A stretch of 5,947 bases of DNA from JAHJDO01 sp030671985 [NCBI: bacterium] (GCA_030671985.1 DAOVHI010000092.1:1-5947); one strand, 5' to 3'; positions 1 to 5,583 are shown, counted from the first letter of the stretch. Made by a program: numbers and translations. Notes: generated by a model not told the origin, from the letters alone.

Positions 1-1
1 A

Positions 2-343
2 GCAATAGAGGAAATTGAAGCTGGTATCTCATTCAGAGATTTGATTATAGAAATAGTCACTCAGGAGGAGGAAGATTTAATCTCGGAAATAGTTAGCAAC
101 TCTCAAGATGTAGTTTCTGCAAAGGTTTCGAAAATATTAGAAGCAGAACCAACAATATATACTGAAGACGGGGAAGTAGACGCAGAAGCATTAACAGTTC
201 GGGTAAAACTTGAAGATTTAGATGATATCATAAGATTGCTTGGGGATTTAGTTGTTTCTGGACAATTTATTAGAGAAATAAGAGAGCAAAGCGCAGATAC
301 AAGAACTTTCAAGGAAAATTTTGAGAAATCCTATGAAAGTTGA
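2..343 (+). CDS. CheA-like chemotaxis histidine kinase fragment (both ends missing)
   Basis: The frame is open from the window edge, so the 5' end is missing; a TTG at 41 is only an internal codon that could be mistaken for a start. Counting from base 2, residues 65-85 (LTVRVKLEDLD, then LLGDLVV) resemble the start of the CheA P3 dimerisation domain, where family members read roughly VRV-x-x-E-x-LD followed by L-x-GELV. The acidic stretch before it would be the inter-domain linker. CheA autophosphorylates and signals to CheY in chemotaxis. Only the linker and the beginning of P3 are present, with no ATPase or CheW-like domain. The last 15-20 residues before the stop at 341-343 are an out-of-frame reading of the helicase gene that follows, so real homology probably stops near base 290. 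This is a remnant, not a working kinase. The CheA assignment rests on one short motif and is moderate. Confidence 0.5.
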   Translation, partial: AIEEIEAGISFRDLIIEIVTQEEEDLISEIVSNSQDVVSAKVSKILEAEPTIYTEDGEVDAEALTVRVKLEDLDDIIRLLGDLVVSGQFIREIREQSADTRTFKENFEKSYES

Positions 344-989
344 CGTAAGTCCCATTTCCTCTACTGCGGAAACTATAAAGCAATATCTGTATTATACCAA
401 TAGATCAAGTAAAAAAGATTTGTTGTGCCACATACTTCAGGATAAAAAGATTGATCAGGTATTATTATTTTCCAGAACAAAACATGGTGCTGACAAAATA
501 GATCGTAACCTAAAAAAACATAAGATTAAGTCTGCAGCTATACATGGTGATAAAGCCCAAAATCAAAGACAAAAAGTCCTGGCGCAATTTAAAGCCGGAG
601 AAGTTAGAGTGTTGGTGGCAACGGATATTGCCGCAAGAGGTATTGATATTGACAAACTAAAATATGTCATAAATTATGATATACCGAATATAGCCGAAAC
701 ATATGTCCACAGGATAGGCAGGTCTGGTAGAGCAGGGGAGGAAGGTAATGCTATATCCCTTTGCGAACCTGAAGAAAATGCTTATATAAAAGACATCGAA
801 AAATTAATAGACCAGAAAATAGAACTTGTCAAAGAAAACCCTTATCCTCAAACAGAAAAACCAATGACAGTAAAAGAAAAAAAGGAATGGGACAAAGAGA
901 AACAACAAAGAAGACAAGAATATTTTGCCGCGAAGAATAAAAAACAAAATAGAACAAACTCATCAAGGTTTTCCAGACAATCCAGATGA
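321..989 (+). CDS. RhlE-like DEAD-box RNA helicase, C-terminal RecA2 half only (truncated)
   Basis: DEAD-box helicases unwind RNA duplexes with ATP, using two RecA-like domains. Only the second is here. Counted from the TTG at 321, motif IV is at residues 47-54 (VLLFSRTK), motif V at 96-110 (VLVATDIAARGIDI) and motif VI at 128-139 (YVHRIGRSGRAG). A lysine- and arginine-rich tail (183-222) is typical of RhlE-type proteins. The wording around HGADKI and AAIHGDK also fits RhlE. The first domain, with the Walker A and DEAD motifs, is absent; full-length members are about 370-450 residues. Homology starts before any start codon: in the same frame, bases 291-320 read AQIQELSRKI, which suits the end of the first domain, and a stop at 279-281 closes the frame. 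No good ribosome binding site precedes the TTG at 321 or the ATG at 333. It is best read as a 5'-truncated remnant. Family assignment is strong; expression is doubtful. Confidence 0.85.
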   Translation: MRNPMKVDVSPISSTAETIKQYLYYTNRSSKKDLLCHILQDKKIDQVLLFSRTKHGADKIDRNLKKHKIKSAAIHGDKAQNQRQKVLAQFKAGEVRVLVATDIAARGIDIDKLKYVINYDIPNIAETYVHRIGRSGRAGEEGNAISLCEPEENAYIKDIEKLIDQKIELVKENPYPQTEKPMTVKEKKEWDKEKQQRRQEYFAAKNKKQNRTNSSRFSRQSR

Positions 990-992
990 TGC

Positions 993-1031
993 TAACACAC
1001 CGCGCCTGATCGGCAGTGTTAACTTATTTTT
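993..1031 (+). terminator. Possible Rho-independent terminator after the helicase remnant
   Basis: Just after the helicase stop codon, TAACAC (993-998) can pair with GTGTTA (1016-1021). A short inner GCC/GGC stem (1004-1006 with 1012-1014) sits inside, and a T-rich run (1024-1031) follows. The outer stem is AT-rich and the fold has an asymmetric interior loop, so this is moderate evidence only. The rest of the gap up to 1120 shows nothing I can assign. Confidence 0.4.
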
Positions 1032-1135
1032 GCACATTTTTCTTGATATCTTGGTTAAATAATGGGATGCTGTGTTGAAATAACGTCAAGCATTCAGTAA
1101 TTAATGTTCGATAAATAAAAAAGGAGAGAAACTAA

Positions 1136-1396
1136 ATGATTAAATTTGCAAACCATTCATCCCTTGGCAGAGGAGACCATATCTTGGTCAAGAAGTTGAT
1201 TAAAATTGGTCCTAGTCATTCTAAGTATAAAGAGGGTGCGGACAATAAATATTTTGTTACTAAAGGTAGGATTGAGAAGTCACCTTTAGGTTATTACCAC
1301 TTTTTTGAACCTGAAACTAACGAGCTCAATCCATCATTCAAAAATGATGATTTAGAGAAATTGAAAGAAGTTGTTCGAAAACATTTAGATAAATAA
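1136..1396 (+). CDS. Small hypothetical protein (86 aa)
   Basis: I do not recognise this protein. It is lysine-rich, with no signal peptide and no membrane segment, so it is likely cytoplasmic. Residues 1-60 mix short hydrophobic strands with glycine and tyrosine (LVKKLIKIG, YFVTKGRIE, GYYHFF), suggesting a small beta-rich fold. The end (72-86) is a charged amphipathic helix (DDLEKLKEVVRKHLDK). The start is well supported: AAGGAGA at 1121-1127 lies 8 bases before the ATG, the best ribosome binding site in the left half of the window. A second small gene follows 31 bases after the stop and could be co-transcribed. The strong start signal and uninterrupted frame argue for a real gene; no function can be given. 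Confidence 0.6.
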   Translation: MIKFANHSSLGRGDHILVKKLIKIGPSHSKYKEGADNKYFVTKGRIEKSPLGYYHFFEPETNELNPSFKNDDLEKLKEVVRKHLDK

Positions 1397-1427
1397 AAAA
1401 TAGATACTAAACGAAGAGAGCTCATTT

Positions 1428-1622
1428 ATGCATTGGATTATAATACATATTATATCAACTTTTATTTTGGTATTTGTAAATTTTATTTTTAAGACACGAT
1501 TATGGAAAATTGGAATAACATATCAAGACGGCGATCTTATGGGTGTTATCGGACATTTTTTATACCTTTGGGTTATTTTTACAGTTCTACTTTTACCTAT
1601 TGGTTATTTTTTCTTTAGGTGA
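1428..1622 (+). CDS. Small two-helix membrane protein (64 aa, hypothetical)
   Basis: I do not recognise a family. The protein is nearly all hydrophobic apart from a central loop. Residues 2-21 form one likely membrane helix and residues 38-63 a second, joined by a short polar loop (FKTRLWKIGITYQDGD). The positive residues K22, R24 and K27 in that loop suggest it faces the cytoplasm, with both ends outside; this is an inference from the positive-inside rule. A weak purine-rich ribosome binding site (GAAGAGAG, 1413-1420) precedes the ATG by 7 bases. It lies 31 bases downstream of the 86-aa gene and in the same direction, so the two may share a transcript. Short AT-rich hydrophobic frames can arise by chance, so confidence is moderate. 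Confidence 0.5.
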   Translation: MHWIIIHIISTFILVFVNFIFKTRLWKIGITYQDGDLMGVIGHFLYLWVIFTVLLLPIGYFFFR

Positions 1623-1690
1623 TTACAAATACGGGATATACATTGAGAAATGTTGATGAATTTATAGATTAATTATAAAAACACTCAATA

Positions 1691-1715
1691 CCTGTAGGTT
1701 GTCCTGAACGAAATC
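1691..1715 (+). repeat. Possible degenerate REP-like half-element upstream of the transposase
   Basis: Shortly before the transposase start lies CCTGTAGG followed by TTGTCCTGAACGAAATC. The TGTAGG core is shared with the two REP-like palindromes inside the gene, and the GTCCTGAACGAA run resembles one arm of repeats I recall near RAYT genes in other bacteria. No complementary arm is present here. This is suggestive only. Confidence 0.2.
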
Positions 1716-1728
1716 TTAAAAAATAAAA

Positions 1729-2268
1729 ATGAATAAATTCCCCACGAGAAAACCAATCAGATTGAAAGAATATGATTATTCTACGGCAGGGTATTATTAT
1801 GTAACGATTTGTACGAGAAACAGAGAAAATACATTTGGAAAATATGAAAATGTTGTAGGGGCGCTGCTTGCCTGCGCCCGCATAGAATTATCGATAATTG
1901 GGAAAATTATCGATAAACAATGGAACGATATAAAAAATCAATATGACAATGTCGAATTAGATCAATATATTATTATGCCAAACCATATTCATGGTATTCT
2001 AATTATAAACAAGCGGGAGGGGGCAAGCCCCTCCCCTACAATTTCTCAAATTATCCGTTCGTTCAAATCAAAATCCGCCCTTGAATATGTCAAATACATT
2101 AACGATAATAATTTGAATATTTCTGGCAAAATATGGCAAAGATCGTTTTATGATCATGTGATTCGAAACAAACAATCGCTAAACGCAATACGTGAATACA
2201 TTTCAAATAATCCATTGAAATGGGATGATGACGAAAATAATATCAAAAATAACAGATTAACGGGCTGA
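1729..2268 (+). CDS. REP-associated tyrosine transposase (RAYT, Y1/IS200-like HUH family)
   Basis: RAYTs are single-copy, domesticated relatives of IS200/IS605 transposases. They nick single-stranded DNA at REP palindromes through a 5'-phosphotyrosine. The N-terminus carries the usual RAYT opening (RKPIRLKEYDYSTAGYYYVT, residues 7-26). The HUH metal-binding motif is H86-I-H88 within MPNHIHGI. The C-terminal signature WQRSFYDHVIR (136-146) precedes REYISNNPLKW (155-165), where Y157 is the likely catalytic tyrosine. At 179 residues the length is normal and the frame intact. Residues 42-51 and 95-104 are encoded by REP-like palindromes lying inside the gene. No Shine-Dalgarno sequence precedes the ATG at 1729; upstream is an A-rich run. 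There are no obvious IS ends or target duplications, which fits a RAYT rather than a mobile IS. Its unlinked neighbours suggest it is a lone gene. Confidence 0.93.
   Translation: MNKFPTRKPIRLKEYDYSTAGYYYVTICTRNRENTFGKYENVVGALLACARIELSIIGKIIDKQWNDIKNQYDNVELDQYIIMPNHIHGILIINKREGASPSPTISQIIRSFKSKSALEYVKYINDNNLNISGKIWQRSFYDHVIRNKQSLNAIREYISNNPLKWDDDENNIKNNRLTG
1854..1881 (+). repeat. REP-like palindrome, copy 1 (inside the RAYT gene)
   Basis: This 28-bp element reads TGTAGGGG, CGCT, GCTTGCC, TGCG, CCCGC. GGGCGC (1859-1864) pairs exactly with GCGCCC (1874-1879) around a 9-base loop. It is GC-rich in an AT-rich gene and shares its ordered blocks with the copy at 2013-2040 on the other strand. Confidence 0.7.
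2013..2040 (-). repeat. REP-like palindrome, copy 2 (inverted, inside the RAYT gene)
   Basis: On the minus strand this 28-bp element reads TGTAGGGG, AGGG, GCTTGCC, CCCT, CCCGC. It is colinear without gaps with copy 1 and identical to it in the 8-, 7- and 5-base constant blocks. The plus-strand arms GGGAGGGG (2015-2022) and CCCCTCCC (2028-2035) form a perfect 8-bp stem around GCAAG. The variable blocks differ from copy 1 but stay complementary to each other. Confidence 0.7.
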
Positions 2269-2286
2269 CCACTACTAATTTAAATA

Positions 2287-3573
2287 ATGTTACAAAATCA
2301 ATACGACATTGTCATTATCGGCGCGGGTCCGGCAGGTTTAATTGCGGCTATTGAGAGCTATAAATCTTCCAGAAAGATATTAATTCTTGAAAAGATGCAT
2401 AAACCTGCGCTGAAACTGAAAATTTCAGGAAAGGGACGATGCAACATTACCAACGATGCCGAATTAGGGGATTTTATTTCGCATTTTGGCAAGAACGGAA
2501 GGTTCCTGAAATTCGCTTTCGCGAATTTTTTCAATACAGATCTTATCAAATACTTTGGAAAGCTGGGCGTTCGGTTTAAGCTTGAACGAGGAGGGCGTTA
2601 CTTCCCGCAGAACGATGATGCAGGAGAGATTGCAAAAGTTTTGCTTGATAAAGTACAATCGCTGAATATTCCAATTTCTACTAATTCAGAAGTAATTAGT
2701 ATTACAAAGTTACCAGATAATAATTTTGTTATTGCAGTTAATAAGAAAGGGCTTGCAGGTAATAGAAATACTCAACGCATTCAAATAAAAGCGGACAAGG
2801 TTGTGCTTGCAGCCGGAGGCAAATCATATCCCAGAACCGGTTCAAACGGAGCAGGATTTAAACTGGCATCTCAGCTTGGGCATGCAATTACACCTGTTTC
2901 TCCGTCTCTTGTACCCATTGAAACTAAGGGCAATACTGCAAAAAATCTTCATGGATTGAGCTTGAAAAATGTAAAAGCGCAGGTGTGGCGCGGAAACAAA
3001 AAGGTTGATGAACGATTTGGTGAAATGGTGTTTACTGATTTTGGGCTCTCGGGTCCGATAATTCTTTCTCTGAGTAAAACTGTTGTAAAACTTGTTAATA
3101 ATAAAGAGAAGGTGTTTATTTCCATAGATTTAAAACCTGCTCTTGATCACAAAATGCTTGAGCGAAGAATAATAAGGGAAATAGATGAGCACAGCAAACA
3201 AGGGTTTAAAAATTTGTTAAAAAAACTGCTTCCGGAAAAACTGGTTTCTGTGTTTGTTAAGAAATTAGAGATTCCGGAAGAAAAACAGCTGAGCCGAATT
3301 AATTCTGAAGAACGTAAAAAGTTAAGGATACTACTAAAAGAGTTTCAATTTGAAGTAATAGGTTACAGGTCATTTAATCATGCCATTGTAACATCCGGCG
3401 GAATTTGCATAAAAGAGATCAATTCCCAAACAATGGAATCAAAACTTGTTAAAGGCCTATATTTTGCAGGCGAGATCATTGACATTGATGCCGATACAGG
3501 GGGATTTAACCTGCAGGCCGCTTTTTCAACAGGATGGATTGCAGGGAAAAACGCGGTTCACGCTCTTGGATGA
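2287..3573 (+). CDS. HI0933/YhiN/BaiN-family FAD-dependent oxidoreductase
   Basis: This is a complete flavoprotein of 428 residues, a normal length for the family. The N-terminal dinucleotide-binding motif is GAGPAG (12-17), after a hydrophobic strand and before an E at the end of the second strand (ILILEK, 31-36). The family signature SGKGRCN is at 47-53. A second nucleotide-binding segment, LAAGGKSYPRTGSNG, is at 174-188, with FTDFGLSGP at 249-257 and TSGGI at 369-373. The C-terminal FAD contact region, GLYFAGEIIDIDADTGG and onward, spans 390-420. Members are annotated as NAD(P)/FAD-dependent oxidoreductases. BaiN of Clostridium scindens was linked to bile-acid dehydroxylation, but the physiological substrate of most homologues is unknown, so that role should not be transferred here. 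There is no clear ribosome binding site before the ATG at 2287. The 3' end overlaps the convergent recombinase gene by 16 bp. Confidence 0.93.
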   Translation: MLQNQYDIVIIGAGPAGLIAAIESYKSSRKILILEKMHKPALKLKISGKGRCNITNDAELGDFISHFGKNGRFLKFAFANFFNTDLIKYFGKLGVRFKLERGGRYFPQNDDAGEIAKVLLDKVQSLNIPISTNSEVISITKLPDNNFVIAVNKKGLAGNRNTQRIQIKADKVVLAAGGKSYPRTGSNGAGFKLASQLGHAITPVSPSLVPIETKGNTAKNLHGLSLKNVKAQVWRGNKKVDERFGEMVFTDFGLSGPIILSLSKTVVKLVNNKEKVFISIDLKPALDHKMLERRIIREIDEHSKQGFKNLLKKLLPEKLVSVFVKKLEIPEEKQLSRINSEERKKLRILLKEFQFEVIGYRSFNHAIVTSGGICIKEINSQTMESKLVKGLYFAGEIIDIDADTGGFNLQAAFSTGWIAGKNAVHALG

Positions 3574-4472
3574 GCTTTTTTATACGTTCTCTTTAGTTTT
3601 TCAGGTGTAAGATGAGTGTATATTTGTGTTGTTGATAAACTTACATGTCCAAGCAGTTCCTGTACAGATCTGAGATCAGCGCCGGCATCCAAAAGATGCG
3701 TTGCGAAACTATGTCTAAAAGTATGCGGAGTGATCCCTAATGTTTTCGGAATTCCAATAATATGTTTACGCACAATTCTCTCAACACTTCTTGCAGTAAG
3801 TCTGCCTCCCCATTTATCAAGAAACAATGCTTGTCTATCCTTAGTTATGTCAGGCTTTTTATTATTAAGCAATGTGTCTCTAATATCGGAATATCTGTTT
3901 ATTACATCCAGAGCCATGTCCCCAATGGGAACAATGCGCTGCTTGTTTCCTTTTCCCTTAACTTTTATGGTTCCGCCGCCAAAATCTATGTCGCGGATAT
4001 TAAGATATGTAAGTTCTCCAACTCTTATGCCGGTTGAATAGAGTGTTTCAAATATAGCCCTGTCTCTTATCCCTAATATATCGTTTTTATCTGGTTTTTC
4101 TATTAATTTAATCATATTTTCTACAGTAAGAAATTCCGGCAATTTTTTATCGGCTTTCGGAGTAGAAACAGCCAGTGTTGGATTTGTTTTTTGATATCCT
4201 TCTCTTACAAGGAACTTAAAAAAAGACCTGATCACAGCAAGCTTTCTTCCGATGGATTTATTTGAGCAGCCTTTGTTTTGCAGATGCGCTAGAAATTTTC
4301 TTATAGTTCTGTGCGTAATGTTTTCCAATTCTTCTTTATCTATTTCTAAGAATTTCAGGAATTGCCCGATGTCAGATGAGTAAGCTTTTATAGTATATTC
4401 AGATACATTGCGCTCAATTTCCAGGTATGTAATAAATTTTTGAACATTCGAATTTCCAATTTTAATTGGCAT
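3558..4472 (-). CDS. xerC: XerC/XerD-type site-specific tyrosine recombinase
   Basis: This is a complete 304-residue tyrosine recombinase, the usual Xer length. Residues 8-93 form the SAM-like core-binding domain (FITYLEIERNVSEYTIKAY near the start), and the catalytic domain starts near 110. The catalytic residues are all visible: R150 (STGIRVGEL), K174 (KGKGNKQR), H250 and R253 (HTFRH), H276 (LLGH) and nucleophile Y285 (TQIYTHLT). Xer recombinases resolve chromosome dimers at dif next to FtsK; some relatives serve integrons or phages. The length, the core motifs and the absence of phage or integron neighbours favour the housekeeping type. XerC versus XerD cannot be settled from sequence alone, so the symbol is provisional. 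The start overlaps the end of the upstream exported-protein gene by 11 bp, with AGGA only 3 bases before the ATG, so translation is probably coupled. No dif-like site was recognised in the window. Confidence 0.92.
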   Translation of the reverse strand: MPIKIGNSNVQKFITYLEIERNVSEYTIKAYSSDIGQFLKFLEIDKEELENITHRTIRKFLAHLQNKGCSNKSIGRKLAVIRSFFKFLVREGYQKTNPTLAVSTPKADKKLPEFLTVENMIKLIEKPDKNDILGIRDRAIFETLYSTGIRVGELTYLNIRDIDFGGGTIKVKGKGNKQRIVPIGDMALDVINRYSDIRDTLLNNKKPDITKDRQALFLDKWGGRLTARSVERIVRKHIIGIPKTLGITPHTFRHSFATHLLDAGADLRSVQELLGHVSLSTTQIYTHLTPEKLKRTYKKAHPRA

Positions 4473-4935
4473 ATGTCCTGATTTTTATTTTATTGGAATT
4501 CTCGACATAAAACACATCTGCTATCAGTGCCTTGGATTTCTTATATCCGATCCACTTTATCCTTATAAAAAATGAATCAGTCTGCATATTTTTAGAAGCT
4601 GACCACCACCACCTCTCCATTTCCGCAATAGCTTTTGGAGAATGGTTTTTAACCAGATCTCTAAATTTTGAATCAACAAAAATTTCTATGAAACCAATCT
4701 TCTTATTAACGCGTATTTCAATGATATATTCACTACTATCATATAATGCGCGCGCAGTTTTTTTATCATTCTTCGTAATCCCGCGCCATCTTGGCATGCG
4801 TGGAGTTACTATACTTGCATCCTTGCTTGTCCGCTCATGCAAACCGACCGATATCTGTTCTTTTTCTTTGCAAAAAGCCGGATGTGCCGCGAACAGGATT
4901 AGCAGAAACAGAACTATGGTGTTCAGTGTTCTCAT
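4462..4935 (-). CDS. Exported protein of unknown function (157 aa) with Sec-type signal peptide
   Basis: I do not recognise a family. With the start chosen here, residues 1-22 form a signal peptide: a short positive N-terminus (MRT), a hydrophobic core (IVLFLLILFAA) and a likely cleavage site near AHPAFC-K. The cysteine lacks a proper lipobox (F precedes it), so it is probably periplasmic or secreted rather than a lipoprotein. The mature part is basic and may be mostly beta strand (YIIEIRVNKKIGFIEIFVDS, 70-89; SFFIRIKWIGYKK, 121-133). It has an odd Trp triplet at 109-111 (ERWWWS). A GTG at 4959 would give eight more residues, but the ATG at 4935 is preferred because GGGGAG lies 7 bases upstream and the signal peptide then starts normally. 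It is first in a two-gene leftward operon with the Xer recombinase, overlapping it by 11 bp. A role shared with the recombinase is not evident. Confidence 0.75.
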   Translation of the reverse strand: MRTLNTIVLFLLILFAAHPAFCKEKEQISVGLHERTSKDASIVTPRMPRWRGITKNDKKTARALYDSSEYIIEIRVNKKIGFIEIFVDSKFRDLVKNHSPKAIAEMERWWWSASKNMQTDSFFIRIKWIGYKKSKALIADVFYVENSNKIKIRTYAN

Positions 4936-4942
4936 ATGATTT

Positions 4943-4948
4943 CTCCCC
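4943..4948 (-). promoter_or_regulatory. Ribosome binding site that decides the start at 4935
   Basis: The minus strand reads GGGGAG, then 7 bases, then ATG at 4935-4933. The alternative GTG at 4959 has only a poorly spaced purine run (GGTAGAGA) directly against it. Confidence 0.65.
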
Positions 4949-4968
4949 GAGATATTCACTCTCTACCC

Positions 4969-4997
4969 ATTATATATCAGCAGCATAATGGAAACAA
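4969..4997 (-). promoter_or_regulatory. Sigma-70-type promoter of the exported protein / Xer recombinase operon
   Basis: On the minus strand a perfect -10 box TATAAT (4974-4969) follows a 17-bp spacer after a TTGTTT -35 box (4997-4992, three of six consensus bases). Transcription would start near 4962, giving a leader of about 27 bases. It diverges from the regulator promoter to its right. Confidence 0.55.
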
Positions 4998-5013
4998 ATT
5001 AAAAAATTAATTC

Positions 5014-5042
5014 TTGACATCCGAAACCTCTTGTCGTATTCT
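5014..5042 (+). promoter_or_regulatory. Sigma-70-type promoter of the GbsR-like regulator operon
   Basis: A consensus -35 box TTGACA (5014-5019) is followed by exactly 17 bp and a -10 box TATTCT (5037-5042, four of six). The expected start of transcription is near 5049, about 40 bases before the ATG at 5089. The -10 box lies inside the left arm of the palindrome at 5036-5071, so a protein bound there should block RNA polymerase. Confidence 0.7.
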
Positions 5043-5071
5043 ACGTTTAGAATGTTCTGAACGTAGAATAC
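5036..5071. promoter_or_regulatory. 36-bp nested palindromic operator over the regulator promoter
   Basis: The arms GTATTCTACGTT (5036-5047) and AACGTAGAATAC (5060-5071) are perfect 12-base inverted repeats. Between them AGAA (5049-5052) and TTCT (5055-5058) add four more pairs, with one T/G mismatch in between. The element also splits into two abutting 16-bp sites, ATTCTACGTTTAGAAT (5038-5053) and GTTCTGAACGTAGAAT (5054-5069). Each is itself an ATTCT-N6-AGAAT-like dyad, with centres 16 bp apart. It covers the -10 box and the predicted start of transcription and ends just before the ribosome binding site. The left arm lies mostly upstream of the transcription start, so a DNA operator is more likely than an RNA hairpin. 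The natural candidate ligand is the regulator encoded just downstream; that is inference. Confidence 0.75.
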
Positions 5072-5073
5072 AT

Positions 5074-5079
5074 AGGAAG
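5074..5079 (+). promoter_or_regulatory. Ribosome binding site that decides the regulator start at 5089
   Basis: AGGAAG lies 9 bases before the ATG at 5089. The longer in-frame reading from the TTG at 5014 would start inside the -35 box and run through the operator, so it is not used. Confidence 0.65.
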
Positions 5080-5088
5080 CGCTTGGTT

Positions 5089-5583
5089 ATGAATTCAGAG
5101 ATAGAGAAAGTACGCGACTATTTTATTGAAACTGCCGGAAGTATGGCAGGAAATCTCGGCTTAAATGCAATTGCGGGACAGATGTATGCTCTGCTCTATA
5201 TCTCCAATGAGCCTGTTTCGCTTGATGACATCACGGATATTCTGAAAGTAAGCAAAGGAAATGTAAGCGTAAATATTCGTGTGCTTGAGAGATGGGGCGC
5301 GGTAAAAAAAGTATGGGTAAAGGGAAGCAGGCGTAATTTTTATACAGCGAACGAAGATATTCTCAAAATAGTTACAAGCCGCATTAAAGAGGGATTAGCA
5401 AAGAGAACAAAAGAAATAGACGGCGAATTATCCAGAGCAGAAGAAATGCTTGAAAGCGCGGGAAAACAGCTTAACAAAGAAGATAAAAAAACCACACATG
5501 TATATAAACAAAAAATCACAGACATCAAAAAATTATCTGCGAAAGTAGAAGGATTATTGAGGTTTTTACCATATGCTGAATAA
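5089..5583 (+). CDS. GbsR/MarR-family transcriptional regulator
   Basis: This 164-residue winged-helix DNA-binding protein matches the GbsR branch of the MarR superfamily. The helix-turn-helix lies at about residues 43-70 ([28 protein letters not shown]), and the wing at 71-86 ([17 protein letters not shown]). GbsR-type proteins share the KGNVS-x-N-x-R-x-LE-x-WG pattern and the VKG-x-R turn. An N-terminal helix (1-40, with [14 protein letters not shown]) and a long charged C-terminal helical region (92-158) probably make the dimer. Bacillus GbsR represses glycine-betaine genes in response to choline, but relatives occur in many contexts and no ligand is inferred here. The gene sits behind a strong promoter covered by a nested palindrome, consistent with negative autoregulation. 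Its 3' end overlaps the GDP-fucose synthase-like gene by 11 bp, so both are likely on one mRNA and under one control. Confidence 0.88.
   Translation: MNSEIEKVRDYFIETAGSMAGNLGLNAIAGQMYALLYISNEPVSLDDITDILKVSKGNVSVNIRVLERWGAVKKVWVKGSRRNFYTANEDILKIVTSRIKEGLAKRTKEIDGELSRAEEMLESAGKQLNKEDKKTTHVYKQKITDIKKLSAKVEGLLRFLPYAE

Noticed and set aside
1075-1106. Possible promoter (TTGAAA) upstream of the 86-aa gene
   Set aside because: No acceptable -10 box occurs at 16-18 bp spacing, and in such AT-rich sequence partial matches are common.
1886-1916. AATTATCGATAATT palindrome and a second AATTATCGATAA copy 19 bp further on
   Set aside because: They encode SIIGKIID, a stretch expected in RAYT proteins, and are AT-rich; coding constraint plus chance explains them adequately.
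3616-4041. Open frames on the plus strand opposite the Xer recombinase
   Set aside because: They lie antisense to a gene with all its catalytic residues, have no ribosome binding site and no recognisable content.
4865-4885. Lipoprotein lipobox at the cysteine of the exported protein's signal peptide
   Set aside because: The residues before the cysteine are P-A-F, and a Phe at -1 does not fit a lipobox; cleavage by signal peptidase I is more plausible.
4936-4959. Eight-residue extension of the exported protein from a GTG at 4959
   Set aside because: The ATG at 4935 has a well-placed GGGGAG and yields a standard signal peptide.
4532-4988. Open frames on the plus strand opposite the exported-protein gene
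   Set aside because: They are antisense shadows; the minus-strand gene has a promoter, ribosome binding site and signal peptide.
5014-5088. N-terminal extension of the GbsR-like regulator from a TTG at 5014
   Set aside because: It would start in the -35 box and be translated through the -10 box and operator. The ATG at 5089 has a ribosome binding site and gives a normal family N-terminus.
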